Positions 7,834 to 16,062 are shown, counted from the stretch's first letter. The stretch: DNA of 64,000 nt from an uncultured bacterium (GCA_905214425.1 CAJMLY010000007.1:22121-86120); one strand, 5' to 3'. Numbers and translations are program-made. Notes: a model not told the origin generated them from the sequence alone.

Positions 7834-8720
7834 CAGCCAAACCTCTTCTCATCAATCGCGTGCAACGCGCAAGGCAACACCATCCAGGCGGCGTACACGA
7901 CATAGCCTGGCCACGGTGCCGGCACCGAGAGCTGCGGATAAAACGAATACTGCGTCGTCGCGGTCGCCGCCACGGCCACCGCGGCGGCACCAAACAGCGC
8001 GAGCCCGACCAGCGCGGCAACGTCGCTGCGCCCCAGTCGATACCGCGCATACGTCGTACGACGTGTCGCGGCACCCCACCCGCGCGAGCGCATCGCGTCC
8101 GCGCGCTCCAGCGAATCTTCCATGCCCCAGCCCATCAACACGCTCGACGCCCGCAGGCGCGATCGCACGGGATCGGTGGGCGCGCGGCCCGGCACATCAA
8201 TCGCATCCTGCACCGCCAGCACCGTACGACCGCGGCGTAAAAACTGCGGGATAAGCCTCATGCACATCGAGATCATGAGCGCGATCACCGGTGCGGCATT
8301 GCCCAGCAGCGCGAGCACCTTGTCGTATTCGAGCATCGACGCCGCGGCCTCAAACCACAGCACGCTCGCCACAAACAGCCCGCCCATGCACAGGCCGTAT
8401 ACCATGCTTTCCAGATACACCGCGCGCATGCCAATACGGAACAGCTCCGTCGAGCCCGAGGCGCTAAACAGCGGATTGACCAGCGCGATAATCAAAATCA
8501 CCGGCAGCTGCCAGCGGAGTGCGCCCAGCGTGCGGGCAGCCCCACGCGTCACAAATCCATACGCCAGCCCGCCCGCAAGCGACAGCGCAATCAGCACCGG
8601 CTGCATCGAGAACATGGCGAGCCCCAGCGTCAGCACTATATAGAGTGCCGGCACAGCCGGATGCGACATCGAGAACGCCGCGACGGGCTCGCCGCCAAAC
8701 TCCTCTTGTATGTTGTCCAC
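7833..8720 (-). CDS. ecfT: ECF transporter transmembrane (T) component
   Basis: A CbiQ/EcfT-family membrane protein. It has several hydrophobic stretches, and two Ala-Arg coupling-type helices typical of EcfT occur toward the C-terminus (PQFLRRGRTVLAVQDAID and the segment around ADAMRSRGWG, the conserved A-x-x-x-RG motif that contacts the ATPase). The start is uncertain: the frame is open to an ATG at 8891, but residues from there look unlike a T component. A GTG at 8720 with GGGGG 5 bases upstream gives 295 residues and is preferred; a GTG at 8726 or an ATG near 8672 are alternatives. The stop overlaps the ecfA start by one base. Confidence 0.82.
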   Translation of the reverse strand: MDNIQEEFGGEPVAAFSMSHPAVPALYIVLTLGLAMFSMQPVLIALSLAGGLAYGFVTRGAARTLGALRWQLPVILIIALVNPLFSASGSTELFRIGMRAVYLESMVYGLCMGGLFVASVLWFEAAASMLEYDKVLALLGNAAPVIALMISMCMRLIPQFLRRGRTVLAVQDAIDVPGRAPTDPVRSRLRASSVLMGWGMEDSLERADAMRSRGWGAATRRTTYARYRLGRSDVAALVGLALFGAAAVAVAATATTQYSFYPQLSVPAPWPGYVVYAAWMVLPCALHAIDEKRFG

Positions 8721-8919
8721 GGGCACCCCCGTCCCCTCGCTCAAACGACAGCTCCGCAGCACCGCCAACGCCGCACGCAAGCAGCGCAAACGCCACGACG
8801 GCGGCGCAAGCCCCAACCGCCGCAAACCAATCGCTACGCGCTCAACATATGCCTGCGGTATCATATTGCGCCGTGTATCGTTTCCAAACACACGTCTCTA
8901 TAACGTAACAGGAGATCAC

Positions 8920-10332
8920 ATGGACGCAACCGCAATTATCCTCGCTGCCGGCGAGGGCACCCGCATGAAGTCGAACCACTGCAAGGTTTCGCACAAGATC
9001 CTGGGCAAGCCCATGGTCCAGTGGATCGTCGACGCCACCATCAAGGCCGGCTGCAGCCGCGTCGTGGTCGTCATCGGCAGCCACGCCGACGAGATGCGCG
9101 CCCTCATCGACGGCGTCTACGCCAGCAGCGCCACCAAGGTCGAGTGCGTCGAGCAGACCGAGCGCCTGGGCACCGGCCACGCCGTAAAGGTCGCGCTCGA
9201 GGCCTGCGGCATCACGCAAGGCCCCGTCGTCGTGCTCAACGGCGACCTGCCGCTCATCACCGCCGACACCGTCGCCAAGTTCGCGCAAACCGTCGCCACC
9301 GGCGAGCTCGCCTGCACCGTCATGACCATGACCCCGCCCGATCCTTTCGGCTACGGCCGCATCAAGCTGGGCGCCGATGGTCAGATCGAGCGCATCATCG
9401 AGCAGAAGGACTGCACGCCCGAGCAGGCCGCCACGCTGCTGGAGTGCAACGCCGGCTGCTACGCATTTGACGGCACGCAGCTCGCCGCCCACATCAACGA
9501 GATCGGCAACGACAACGCGCAATCCGAGTACTACCTGCCCGACATGCTCGAGATCCTCAAAGGCCACGGCCAGGCTGTCTCCATCTTCCACTGCGACGAC
9601 TACCGCGACGGCCTGGGCGTCAACAGCCGCATCCAGCTCGCACAGCTCACCGCCATCGCGCGCGACCGCATCAACGAGCACTGGATGGCCGAGGGCGTTA
9701 CCTTCATCGACCCCACACAGGCCTGGATCGGCCCCGATGCCGTTATCGGCCGCGATACCGTCGTGTGGCCGCAGACGCACCTGATCGGCCACGTCACCGT
9801 GGGCGAGGAGTGCCAGCTCGGTCCCAACAGCCGCCTCACCGACACCACCGTCGGCAGCGGCTGCACCATCGATGAGACCATCGCCATTGAGGCCGTCATC
9901 GAGAACGGCGTCGACTGCGGCCCGCGCGCCTACCTGCGCCCGGGCACCCACATGCTCGACGGCTCCAAGGCCGGCACGCACGTGGAGATCAAGAAGTCCA
10001 CGATCGGCGAGGGTTCCAAGGTGCCCCACCTGTCCTACATCGGCGACACCACCATGGGCTCCGGCGTCAACGTGGGCGCGGGCTCCATCACCTGCAACTA
10101 CGATGGCGTGCACAAGCACAAGACCGTCATCGGCAAGGACGCCTTCATTGGCTCCGACACCATGATGGTCGCGCCCGCCCAGATCGGCGACGGTGCACTC
10201 GTGGCCGCCGGCTCCGTCATCACCGAGCCGGTCCCGGCAGACGCGCTCGGTCTGGGCCGCGCCCGTCAGGTAAATATTGAGGGCTGGGCCGCCGATTACC
10301 GCCGCCGCCTGCACGAGGACGACGAGGTATAA
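8920..10332 (+). CDS. glmU: Bifunctional UDP-GlcNAc pyrophosphorylase / GlcN-1-P acetyltransferase
   Basis: A 470-residue cytoplasmic enzyme making UDP-GlcNAc for peptidoglycan. The N-terminal nucleotidyltransferase carries LAAGEGTRMKS and the template-like LGTGHAVKVAL and LNGDLPLI segments. The C-terminal half is a left-handed beta-helix of hexapeptide repeats with the acetyltransferase signature (RPGTHMLDGSKAGTHVEIKKS, split across the active site) and GAGSITCNYDG. Length matches the family. The ATG at 8920 is set by AGGAGATCAC just upstream, and is divergent from ecfT. A hairpin terminator follows. Confidence 0.97.
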   Translation: MDATAIILAAGEGTRMKSNHCKVSHKILGKPMVQWIVDATIKAGCSRVVVVIGSHADEMRALIDGVYASSATKVECVEQTERLGTGHAVKVALEACGITQGPVVVLNGDLPLITADTVAKFAQTVATGELACTVMTMTPPDPFGYGRIKLGADGQIERIIEQKDCTPEQAATLLECNAGCYAFDGTQLAAHINEIGNDNAQSEYYLPDMLEILKGHGQAVSIFHCDDYRDGLGVNSRIQLAQLTAIARDRINEHWMAEGVTFIDPTQAWIGPDAVIGRDTVVWPQTHLIGHVTVGEECQLGPNSRLTDTTVGSGCTIDETIAIEAVIENGVDCGPRAYLRPGTHMLDGSKAGTHVEIKKSTIGEGSKVPHLSYIGDTTMGSGVNVGAGSITCNYDGVHKHKTVIGKDAFIGSDTMMVAPAQIGDGALVAAGSVITEPVPADALGLGRARQVNIEGWAADYRRRLHEDDEV

Positions 10333-10347
10333 CGTTTTACCAAGCAC

Positions 10348-10381
10348 AAAAGGAGCTGCTCCATGGGGGCGGCTCCTTTTT
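10348..10381 (+). terminator. Terminator after glmU
   Basis: The stem AAAAGGAGC / GCTCCTTTT ends in a T-run, 15 bp after the glmU stop codon. A standard intrinsic terminator separating glmU from prs. Confidence 0.85.
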
Positions 10382-10524
10382 CTATCGTGACCTGCGCAAC
10401 CGGATGAGTGGTCGGTTCGTGTCCGTTGGCGGTAAAGACGTTATCAAGACCCGATAAACCCCGCCGCGCGGTTACAATGCAACAAGGCATCTATATGGCA
10501 TTCGATGTATAAAGGAGAAGGGTA

Positions 10525-11511
10525 ATGCCGATTAATGATCCCGAGAAGTCGGAGAATATGCGCAAGTCCATCCGCGTGTATTCCGGTTCCTCCAACCGTC
10601 CCCTCGCTCAGAAGATTGCTGAGTACCTTGGGGTCGAGCTTTCGGGCCTTACGCTAAAGCAGTTCGCCAATGGTGAGATTTACGCCCGCTACGACGAGAC
10701 CGTCCGCGGCGCCGACGTCTTCCTGATTCAGTCCGTGGCCGGCGGCAACGTCAACGACATGCTCATGGAGCTGCTCATCGCCACCGACGCTGCCAAGCGC
10801 GCATCCGCCCGCTCCATCACCGCCGTTATCACCCACTACGGCTATGCCCGCCAGGACCGCAAGGCCGGCCCGCGCGAGCCCATCACCGCCCGCCTCGTCG
10901 CCAACCTGCTCGAGCGTGCCGGCGTCAACCGCATCATCACCCTCGACCTGCACCAGGGCCAGATCCAGGGCTTCTTCGATATCCCGGTTAACCACCTGTC
11001 CGCACTGCCGCTATTTGGCCAGTACTACAACGACATGCACTTCGACACCGACAACCTGGTTGTCGTCTCCCCCGACGTGGGTCGCGCCAAGGCCGCCAAG
11101 AAGCTGTCCGACATGCTCGGCTGCGACCTGGCCATCGCCCACAAGGGCCGTCCGCGCCACAACGCCGCCGAGGTCATGGGCATCATCGGTGACATCAAGG
11201 GCAAGACCTGCATCATCAACGACGACATGATCGACACTGCTGGCACCCTGTGCGCCAACGTCAAGGAGCTCAAGGCTATGGGCGCCGGCGACATCTACGT
11301 CTGCGCCACCCACGGCATCTTCTCCGGTCCGGCCATCGAGCGCCTGAACGATGCCCCCATCGTCGAGTGCGTCGTCACCGACGCCATCCCCGTCGAGGTC
11401 GGCGGCAAGATCAAGACTATCTCGGTCGCCGAGGAGTTCGCTCAGGCCATCTCCGCCGTTTACCACGAGGAGCCCGTCTCCACGCTCGTCGGCGGCGACT
11501 TCGCGCTGTAG
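10525..11511 (+). CDS. prs: Ribose-phosphate pyrophosphokinase (PRPP synthetase)
   Basis: A 328-residue class I enzyme converting ribose-5-phosphate and ATP to PRPP, the precursor of purines, pyrimidines, histidine and NAD. Visible motifs: FANGEIYARYDETVRG, the ATP flexible loop YARQDRKAGPREPITA, the metal/PRPP segment VVVSPDVGRAKAAKK, and the PRPP-binding loop INDDMIDTAGTL. The ATG has AAAGGAGAAGGG upstream. TACAAT about 50 bp upstream of the start is a plausible -10, without a clear -35. It supplies PRPP to purF and the other pur genes further along this window. Confidence 0.97.
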   Translation: MPINDPEKSENMRKSIRVYSGSSNRPLAQKIAEYLGVELSGLTLKQFANGEIYARYDETVRGADVFLIQSVAGGNVNDMLMELLIATDAAKRASARSITAVITHYGYARQDRKAGPREPITARLVANLLERAGVNRIITLDLHQGQIQGFFDIPVNHLSALPLFGQYYNDMHFDTDNLVVVSPDVGRAKAAKKLSDMLGCDLAIAHKGRPRHNAAEVMGIIGDIKGKTCIINDDMIDTAGTLCANVKELKAMGAGDIYVCATHGIFSGPAIERLNDAPIVECVVTDAIPVEVGGKIKTISVAEEFAQAISAVYHEEPVSTLVGGDFAL

Positions 11512-11540
11512 TCGCATCGTCCTTGCAACCCGGCGCATCG

Positions 11541-11616
11541 CCGCCGGAACAGAAGAAACCCCCGCGCTCCCCCTTGCTTCGCAAAGGTCGCGCGGGGGTT
11601 TCTTCTGTTCCGGCGG
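11541..11616 (+). terminator. Very long hairpin after prs (26-bp perfect stem)
   Basis: Arms 11541-11566 and 11591-11616 are perfect reverse complements (CCGCCGGAACAGAAG..CCCCCGCG) around a 24-nt loop. The stem contains the AAACCCCCGCG / CGCGGGGGTTT core of an intrinsic terminator, with T-rich sequence in the 3' arm, but is much longer than needed. It lies between prs and pth on the same strand. Confidence 0.75.
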
Positions 11617-11735
11617 CTCGCTCTGCCGCGGCCGCGCTTTTGTCTGGTGGGATTTCGCTGAAACGAAGTCTCGCCTTCGGCGGGCGTGGTAGCCTTTGTC
11701 GTTGAACGAACTACTTATGTAACGAAAGGAAGCCT

Positions 11736-12365
11736 ATGGCAGCTGCACAGCCGCTTAAGATTCGCATGGTTGCCGGACTCGGCAACCCGGGTGAGGAATA
11801 TGCCGAGACCCGCCACAACGCCGGCTTTAAGGCGATCGATGAGCTGGCCCGTCAGGCCGGCGTCACGTACTGGAAAAACCAGGCCGGCGCCGAGGTCGCG
11901 CTCATCAATATCAACGATGCCGAGGAAGAGGGCGGCAAGCGCCAGATTGTGCTGGTCAAGCCGCAGTCATACATGAACACCTCGGGCGGCCCCATCTCCA
12001 AGCTCTGTCGCGAGTACAAGATCAAGGCCGAGGAGCTGCTCGTAATCCACGACGAGCTCGATATTCCCGCCGGCGATGTGCGTGTTAAGGTGGGCGGCGG
12101 CCACGCCGGCCACAACGGCCTGCGCTCCATCATCGACAAGATGGGCAGCCGCGACTTCAGCCGCATCCGCACCGGTATCGGCAACCCTCCCGGCAAGATG
12201 GCTGTCGCCGACTACGTGCTCAAGCAGCTGCGCGCCCGCGAGGCCGAGGACTTCCAGGACACCTGCGCCCGCGCCGCAGACGCCGCCGGCCTGGCAATCG
12301 TGCACGGCGTGATCTATGCCCGCGACCACGTCAACGGCTCCGCCTCCGCCAACGGCAAGCACTAA
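11736..12365 (+). CDS. pth: Peptidyl-tRNA hydrolase
   Basis: A 209-residue bacterial Pth that recycles peptidyl-tRNA released from stalled ribosomes. It has GLGNPGEEYAETRHNAGF (catalytic His in RHNAGF), KPQSYMNTSGGP, the HDELDIPAGDVRVK strand and GGGHAGHNGLRSI. The sequence ends SANGKH. An insertion around DAEEEGGKR slightly lengthens one loop. The start is preceded by GAAAGGAAGCC. Its TAA stop also forms the first bases of a palindromic repeat (TAAAACCTACC...). Confidence 0.95.
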   Translation: MAAAQPLKIRMVAGLGNPGEEYAETRHNAGFKAIDELARQAGVTYWKNQAGAEVALININDAEEEGGKRQIVLVKPQSYMNTSGGPISKLCREYKIKAEELLVIHDELDIPAGDVRVKVGGGHAGHNGLRSIIDKMGSRDFSRIRTGIGNPPGKMAVADYVLKQLRAREAEDFQDTCARAADAAGLAIVHGVIYARDHVNGSASANGKH

Positions 12366-12566
12366 AACCTACCATTTAGGGACAGGTTTATTTCGGCAGG
12401 TTTTATCTGCGTAAACGCCGCAGTCGGCACATCGCAATAAACACGCTGCCACCATACATGCATAACGCCCCAAAGGGGGCCGGCCTCACCGATGCGCGAG
12501 GCCGGCCCCCTTTGCCGTTTTGCCTGATAAAACCTGCCAAAATAAACCTTTCCCCCTTTGGTAGGC
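12366..12566. repeat. Composite palindrome with GGGACAG core after pth
   Basis: The left arm (12367-12406, AACCTACCATTTAGGGACAG and on) and right arm (12527-12566, ending CCCCCTTTGGTAGG) pair imperfectly over ~40 bp. The ~120 bp between them contains a separate GC-rich terminator hairpin. The left end fuses with the pth stop codon. A shorter relative abuts the purF stop codon at 24873-24914. Confidence 0.7.
12471..12513 (+). terminator. Hairpin terminator nested in the pth-nfnA palindrome
   Basis: The stem AAAGGGGGCCGGCCTC / GAGGCCGGCCCCCTTT with a 10-nt loop is the likely pth terminator. It sits inside the larger inverted repeat 12366-12566. Confidence 0.75.
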
Positions 12567-12628
12567 CGAAGTGGATAAACCCTTTTCCCGACCGCCGAAG
12601 ACACACGTAAGCGACATGTCCATGAGGG

Positions 12629-12634
12629 TATAAT
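12629..12634 (+). promoter_or_regulatory. Candidate -10 box for nfnAB
   Basis: An exact TATAAT lies 105 bp upstream of nfnA, after the terminator. No convincing -35 hexamer is seen at 16-18 bp, so this is a tentative call. Confidence 0.4.
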
Positions 12635-12739
12635 TTGCACCGTATGTCTGCACAACGCCTGTGCGCGTACGGTTTTATTCGGGCTACCGTCCATTTCCGT
12701 GGAGGCACGGTTCGGCGGCCCTAACAAGAGAGGGGTTCT

Positions 12740-13579
12740 ATGTATAAGATCCTGGAGAAGACGCAGTTCTCGGAGAAGGTGTTCAAGTTCCGCATCGAGG
12801 CGCCCGCAATCGCCAAGCATGCGCACGCTGGACAGTTCCTCATGGTCCGCGCCAACGAGACGGGCGAGCGCGTCCCGTTTACCCTGGCCGGCTGGAACGG
12901 TGACGAGGGCTGGGTCGAGTTCATCTTCATGGTGATCGGCAAGACCACCGAGATGCTTTCCACCTACGAGGCCGGCGAGTCGCTGCGCGACGTCGTGGGC
13001 CCGTTGGGCGTTCCCACCGAGATGGCCGAGGGCCCCTGCGCCGTCATTGGCGGCGGCGTCGGCCTGGCAATTGCCTTCCCGGTCGCCAAGCACCTGGTCG
13101 AGACCGGTCACGAAGTTCACGCCATCATGGGCGCCCGCACCAAGGACCTCCTGCTCATGGAGGACCAGTTCCGCGAGCTCCTCGACGAGGACCACATCCA
13201 CATCACCACTGACGACGGCTCCTACGGCGAGCAGGGCGTTGTCACCGCTCCGTTGGAGCGCCTGCTGCAGGACAAGGCCGTGAGCCAGGTCTTCTGCGTC
13301 GGCCCCGTTCCGATGATGAAGTTCTCGACCCTCACCGCCCAGAAATACGACACCCCCATCACCGCGTCCCTCAACCCCATCATGGTTGACGGCACCGGTA
13401 TGTGCGGCTGCTGCCGCGTCGAGGTGGGCGGCGTGACCAAGTTCGCTTGCGTCGACGGCCCCGACTTCGATGCCACCCTGGTCGACTGGGATGACCTTCG
13501 TGCCCGCCAGGCCGCTTACCGTTCCGAAGAGGGCGAGTCCCTCAAGGCCTATGAGGAAAAGAGCTGCGCATGCCACTAG
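12740..13579 (+). CDS. nfnA: NADH-dependent ferredoxin:NADP oxidoreductase small subunit
   Basis: A 279-residue FAD/NAD-binding protein of the ferredoxin-NADP reductase/dihydroorotate dehydrogenase electron-transfer family. The N-terminal beta-barrel ends at PFTLAGW; an NAD(P) fold follows with VIGGGVGLAIAFPV and FCVGPVPMM. The C-terminal [2Fe-2S] site is built from MCGCCRVEVGG and KFACVDGPDFD. Its frame overlaps the next gene by 10 bp. The pair matches NfnAB (also annotated as SudAB or GltA-like), which couples NADH and reduced ferredoxin to NADPH in anaerobes. A sulfide dehydrogenase or DHODH-like role is the alternative. Confidence 0.9.
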   Translation: MYKILEKTQFSEKVFKFRIEAPAIAKHAHAGQFLMVRANETGERVPFTLAGWNGDEGWVEFIFMVIGKTTEMLSTYEAGESLRDVVGPLGVPTEMAEGPCAVIGGGVGLAIAFPVAKHLVETGHEVHAIMGARTKDLLLMEDQFRELLDEDHIHITTDDGSYGEQGVVTAPLERLLQDKAVSQVFCVGPVPMMKFSTLTAQKYDTPITASLNPIMVDGTGMCGCCRVEVGGVTKFACVDGPDFDATLVDWDDLRARQAAYRSEEGESLKAYEEKSCACH

Positions 13580-14979
13580 TTAACGGTCGTTTCGTTGCCG
13601 ATATGAAGTCGCCCCGCACCCCCGATAACGAGGAGCCGGCTGCCGAGCGCGCCTGCGACTTCCGCCCCGTCGACAAGGGCTTCACCGAGGAGATGGCGCT
13701 GGCCGAGGCCGAGCGCTGCCTCAACTGCAAGAAGCCGTTCTGTGTTGAGGGCTGCCCCGTCAACATCAACATCCCCCGCTTTATCGAGCAGATCCGCGCG
13801 AAGGACTTCGGCGGCGCTCTCGATACCATCCGCGAGGACTCCATGCTTCCCGCCATCTGCGGCCGTGTCTGCCCGCAGGAGAACCAGTGCGAGGGCAAGT
13901 GCATCCGTGGTAAAAAGTCCGAGCCCGTGGCCATCGGCCAGCTCGAGCGCTTCCTGGGTGATCGCCCCGAGCTCGCCTCCACGCCCAAGATGGCCCCCAA
14001 GAACGGCAAGAAGGTCGCCGTCGTCGGCTCCGGCCCGTCCGGCATCACCTGCGCCGGCGAGCTCGCCCGTAACGGTTTTGACGTTACCGTCTTTGAGGCC
14101 TTCTTCACCGGCGGCGGCGTGCTGGTCTACGGCATCCCCGAGTTCCGTCTGCCCAAGGCAGTCGTCAAGCGCGAGATTGACGGCCTGGAGGACATGGGCG
14201 TCAAGTTTGAGTACAACTCCGTCGTGGGCAACATGGCCACGGCCGAGGAGCTGTTCGAGCAGGGCTTCGACGCCATCTACGTGGCGACCGGCGCTGGCCT
14301 GCCCAAGTTCCTCAACGTCCCCGGCGAGAACCTGCCCAACGTCTTCTTCGCCAACGAGTACCTCACCCGCGTGAACCTGATGAAGGCCAACAAGTTCCCC
14401 GAGTACGACACCCCCACCAAGCACGGCAAGAACGTCGTCGTCTTTGGTGGCGGCAACGTGGCTATGGACGCCGTCCGTACCGCCAAGCGCCTGGGCGCCG
14501 AGCACGCCATCATCGCCTACCGTCGTACCGAGGACGAGATGCCCTGCCGTCGCGCCGAGCTGCACCATGCTAAGGCCGAGGGCGTCGAGGTTCTGCCGCT
14601 CGTCTCCCCGCTCGAGTTTGTCGCTGGCGAGGACGGCTCCGTGTGCGCCGTCAAGGTCCAGAAGATGGAGCTCGGCGAGCCCGACGAGTCCGGCCGCCGT
14701 CGCCCGGTGCCCATCGAGGGCGCCATCGAGGAGATTCCCTGCGACGTCGCGATCTCGGCTATCGGCACCAACGCCAACCCCTTCGCAAAGAAGATCGGCG
14801 GCAAGATGGAGCTCAACAAGTGGGGCTACATCGTTGCCGACGAGGAGACCGGCCAGACCACCGATCCCCGCATCTGGGCCGGCGGCGACATCGTCACCGG
14901 TGCCGCTACGGTCATTCTGGCGATGGGCGCCGGCAAGAAGGCCGCCGCTTCCATCACCAAGAGCCTGCTGGGCGAGTAA
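13570..14979 (+). CDS. nfnB: NfnB / GltA-type NADPH-binding flavoprotein, large subunit
   Basis: A 469-residue protein related to the glutamate synthase small chain. The N-terminal [4Fe-4S] cluster region has CLNCKKPFCVEGCPVNINIP and CGRVCPQENQCEGKC. An FAD Rossmann motif follows (VGSGPSGITCAGELA), then an NADPH fold (GGGNVAMDAVRTAKRLGAE) and a C-terminal GGDIVTGAATVILAMGAG flavin motif. Coupled to nfnA by overlap. No large glutamate synthase subunit (GltB) is nearby, so electron bifurcation with NfnA is more likely than glutamate synthesis. A terminator follows. Confidence 0.92.
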   Translation: MPLVNGRFVADMKSPRTPDNEEPAAERACDFRPVDKGFTEEMALAEAERCLNCKKPFCVEGCPVNINIPRFIEQIRAKDFGGALDTIREDSMLPAICGRVCPQENQCEGKCIRGKKSEPVAIGQLERFLGDRPELASTPKMAPKNGKKVAVVGSGPSGITCAGELARNGFDVTVFEAFFTGGGVLVYGIPEFRLPKAVVKREIDGLEDMGVKFEYNSVVGNMATAEELFEQGFDAIYVATGAGLPKFLNVPGENLPNVFFANEYLTRVNLMKANKFPEYDTPTKHGKNVVVFGGGNVAMDAVRTAKRLGAEHAIIAYRRTEDEMPCRRAELHHAKAEGVEVLPLVSPLEFVAGEDGSVCAVKVQKMELGEPDESGRRRPVPIEGAIEEIPCDVAISAIGTNANPFAKKIGGKMELNKWGYIVADEETGQTTDPRIWAGGDIVTGAATVILAMGAGKKAAASITKSLLGE

Positions 14980-15007
14980 TCACCTGCAGTGCTAGCCATC
15001 AAACGGC

Positions 15008-15046
15008 AAAGTCCCCGTCGAGCACACGCCCGGCGGGGACTTTTTT
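15008..15046 (+). terminator. Terminator after nfnB
   Basis: The stem AAGTCCCCG / CGGGGACTT is followed by six Ts, 30 bp downstream of the nfnB stop. Classic intrinsic terminator. Confidence 0.9.
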
Positions 15047-15056
15047 ATGCCGGCCG

Positions 15057-15100
15057 CCCAAACCACCACGATGGGGCAGGCACCTTTGTGGTGGTTTGGG
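15057..15100 (+). repeat. CCACCAC...GTGGTGG palindrome with GGGGCAGG core
   Basis: Arms CCCAAACCACCAC (15057-15069) and GTGGTGGTTTGGG (15088-15100) pair perfectly around GATGGGGCAGGCACCTTT. The core is a one-base variant of the GGGGACAGGCACCTTT seen at 15391 and 60310. Confidence 0.8.
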
Positions 15101-15118
15101 ACTTGCCCGGTCGTTTTG

Positions 15119-15173
15119 TCTCAATCTGTAACAGCTGGAGTCCGTTGAGCCCTGCAGTTGTTACAGATTGAGA
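15119..15173. repeat. TCTCAATCTGTAACA palindrome, copy 1 of 3
   Basis: TCTCAATCTGTAACA at the left pairs with TGTTACAGATTGAGA at the right across a 25-nt loop. First of three units spaced 80-81 bp apart between nfnB and the cytidylate-kinase-like gene. Confidence 0.85.
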
Positions 15174-15198
15174 TATTGTGCCGGCCGGCCACGCTGCA

Positions 15199-15254
15199 TC
15201 TCAATCTGTAACAGTTAGAGACCAAATATGCCGCCTGGTGTTACAGATCAAGAC
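15199..15254. repeat. TCTCAATCTGTAACA palindrome, copy 2 of 3
   Basis: The left arm is identical to copy 1. The right arm reads TGTTACAGATCAAGA, with one changed position and one wobble. The loop sequence differs from copy 1. Confidence 0.85.
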
Positions 15255-15279
15255 GTTGGGCTGACGGCCGAACGGTTCA

Positions 15280-15334
15280 TCTCAATCTGTAACAGTTAGA
15301 GCCATTTTCGCTGGCTTGGTGTTACAGATCGAGA
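15280..15334. repeat. TCTCAATCTGTAACA palindrome, copy 3 of 3
   Basis: The left arm is again conserved; the right arm is TGTTACAGATCGAGA. The loop shares CAGTTAGAG with copy 2 and then diverges. Confidence 0.85.
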
Positions 15335-15390
15335 CTATGCAAAAGCCGAGGATAGGCACTGCCGCCAAGGCCTTCCCCTCAGCCTAAAAC

Positions 15391-15435
15391 AAAAACCACC
15401 ACAAAGGTGCCTGTCCCCTTTGTGGTGGTTTTGGT
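15391..15435 (-). repeat. GGGGACAGG palindrome next to the cytidylate-kinase-like stop codon
   Basis: Arms AAAACCACCACAAAGG (15392-15407) and CCTTTGTGGTGGTTTT (15417-15432) are perfect. On the minus strand the gene end reads TAGCCGACC then the palindrome with GGGGACAGGCACC. The same arrangement (TAGCCGCC, palindrome) occurs on plus at 60301-60344. Confidence 0.85.
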
Positions 15436-15438
15436 CGG

Positions 15439-16062
15439 CTAGCCTTCGAGCTGCGCCACTTTATAGCGGTAGGCTGCGGCGATGACGTCTTTACAGCCCT
15501 CGCGGCCCAACTTGGCGCGGTTGACGACGATGTCCTTGCCGCTCGTCATCTTCCACTTTCCGGCGCTGTAGCGCTTGTAGAACGCCTCGCGCGCCTTCTG
15601 CTGCTGCTTGACCAGCTTGGCGCCCTTCTTTTTGTTAAGGCCGCGCTTCTTGCGCACGATCTCGACGCGGTCCTCAAAGGGTGCGGTCACCAACACGGCA
15701 ATGTGGTTGGGGTTGTTGTGAAGCAGATAATCGGACAGGCGGCCTTCGATAATGCAACTCTCGGTCTCGCCCAGGTCCAAAATCACCTGGCTCATCTTTT
15801 GGAACAACTTGTCCGAGTACGAGCGCGCGTCGTAGCGGTCGGGCAGAAACGCCATGTTCTCCACAGCCAGACGCTCGTCGTAGGCGGCCATCTTATCGAG
15901 CGACTCGCCCGCACGCAGCGACGCGCGCACCAGCAGCGCGTTGTCGTACAGAGGAATCCCCAACTCGTTGGCGAGGATGCGTCCGATCTCGTGGCCCTCG
16001 GCACCAAAGTCGCGCGCGATGGTAATGACCACAGGACTCTTCTTGTTCTCCAGATCGCTCAT
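15439..16062 (-). CDS. Cytidylate kinase-like family protein
   Basis: A 207-residue P-loop protein of the cytidylate kinase-like family. The nucleotide-binding segment reads TIARDFGAEGHEIGRILA, the family's G-x-x-G-x-x-IG variant rather than a classical GxxGxGKS loop, followed by LGIPLYDNALL. ESCIIEGRLSDYLL corresponds to the phosphate-acceptor region, and a basic segment (RKKRGLNKKKGAKLVKQQQ) resembles the kinase lid. The substrate is not known; these proteins are distinct from true Cmk. The start ATG has AGAAAGGAATCGCG upstream. Monocistronic between palindromes. Confidence 0.8.
   Translation of the reverse strand: MSDLENKKSPVVITIARDFGAEGHEIGRILANELGIPLYDNALLVRASLRAGESLDKMAAYDERLAVENMAFLPDRYDARSYSDKLFQKMSQVILDLGETESCIIEGRLSDYLLHNNPNHIAVLVTAPFEDRVEIVRKKRGLNKKKGAKLVKQQQKAREAFYKRYSAGKWKMTSGKDIVVNRAKLGREGCKDVIAAAYRYKVAQLEG

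Noticed and set aside
8710..8919. N-terminal extension of GlmU to 8710
   Set aside because: The added residues do not resemble the family and overlap the divergent ecfT region; AGGAGATCAC before 8920 and the canonical MDATAIILAAGEGTR start decide the matter.
8842..10347. 501-codon open frame on minus opposite glmU
   Set aside because: It shadows glmU almost exactly; translation is low-complexity Asp/Gly/Ala/Val and glmU is unmistakable on plus.
10333..10524. Riboswitch or glmS-like ribozyme before prs
   Set aside because: Only the glmU terminator and a TACAAT box are visible; no conserved aptamer core was recognised.
15119..15334. CRISPR array
   Set aside because: The repeats are themselves palindromic with ~55 bp units, only three copies, diverging arms, short loops and no cas genes.
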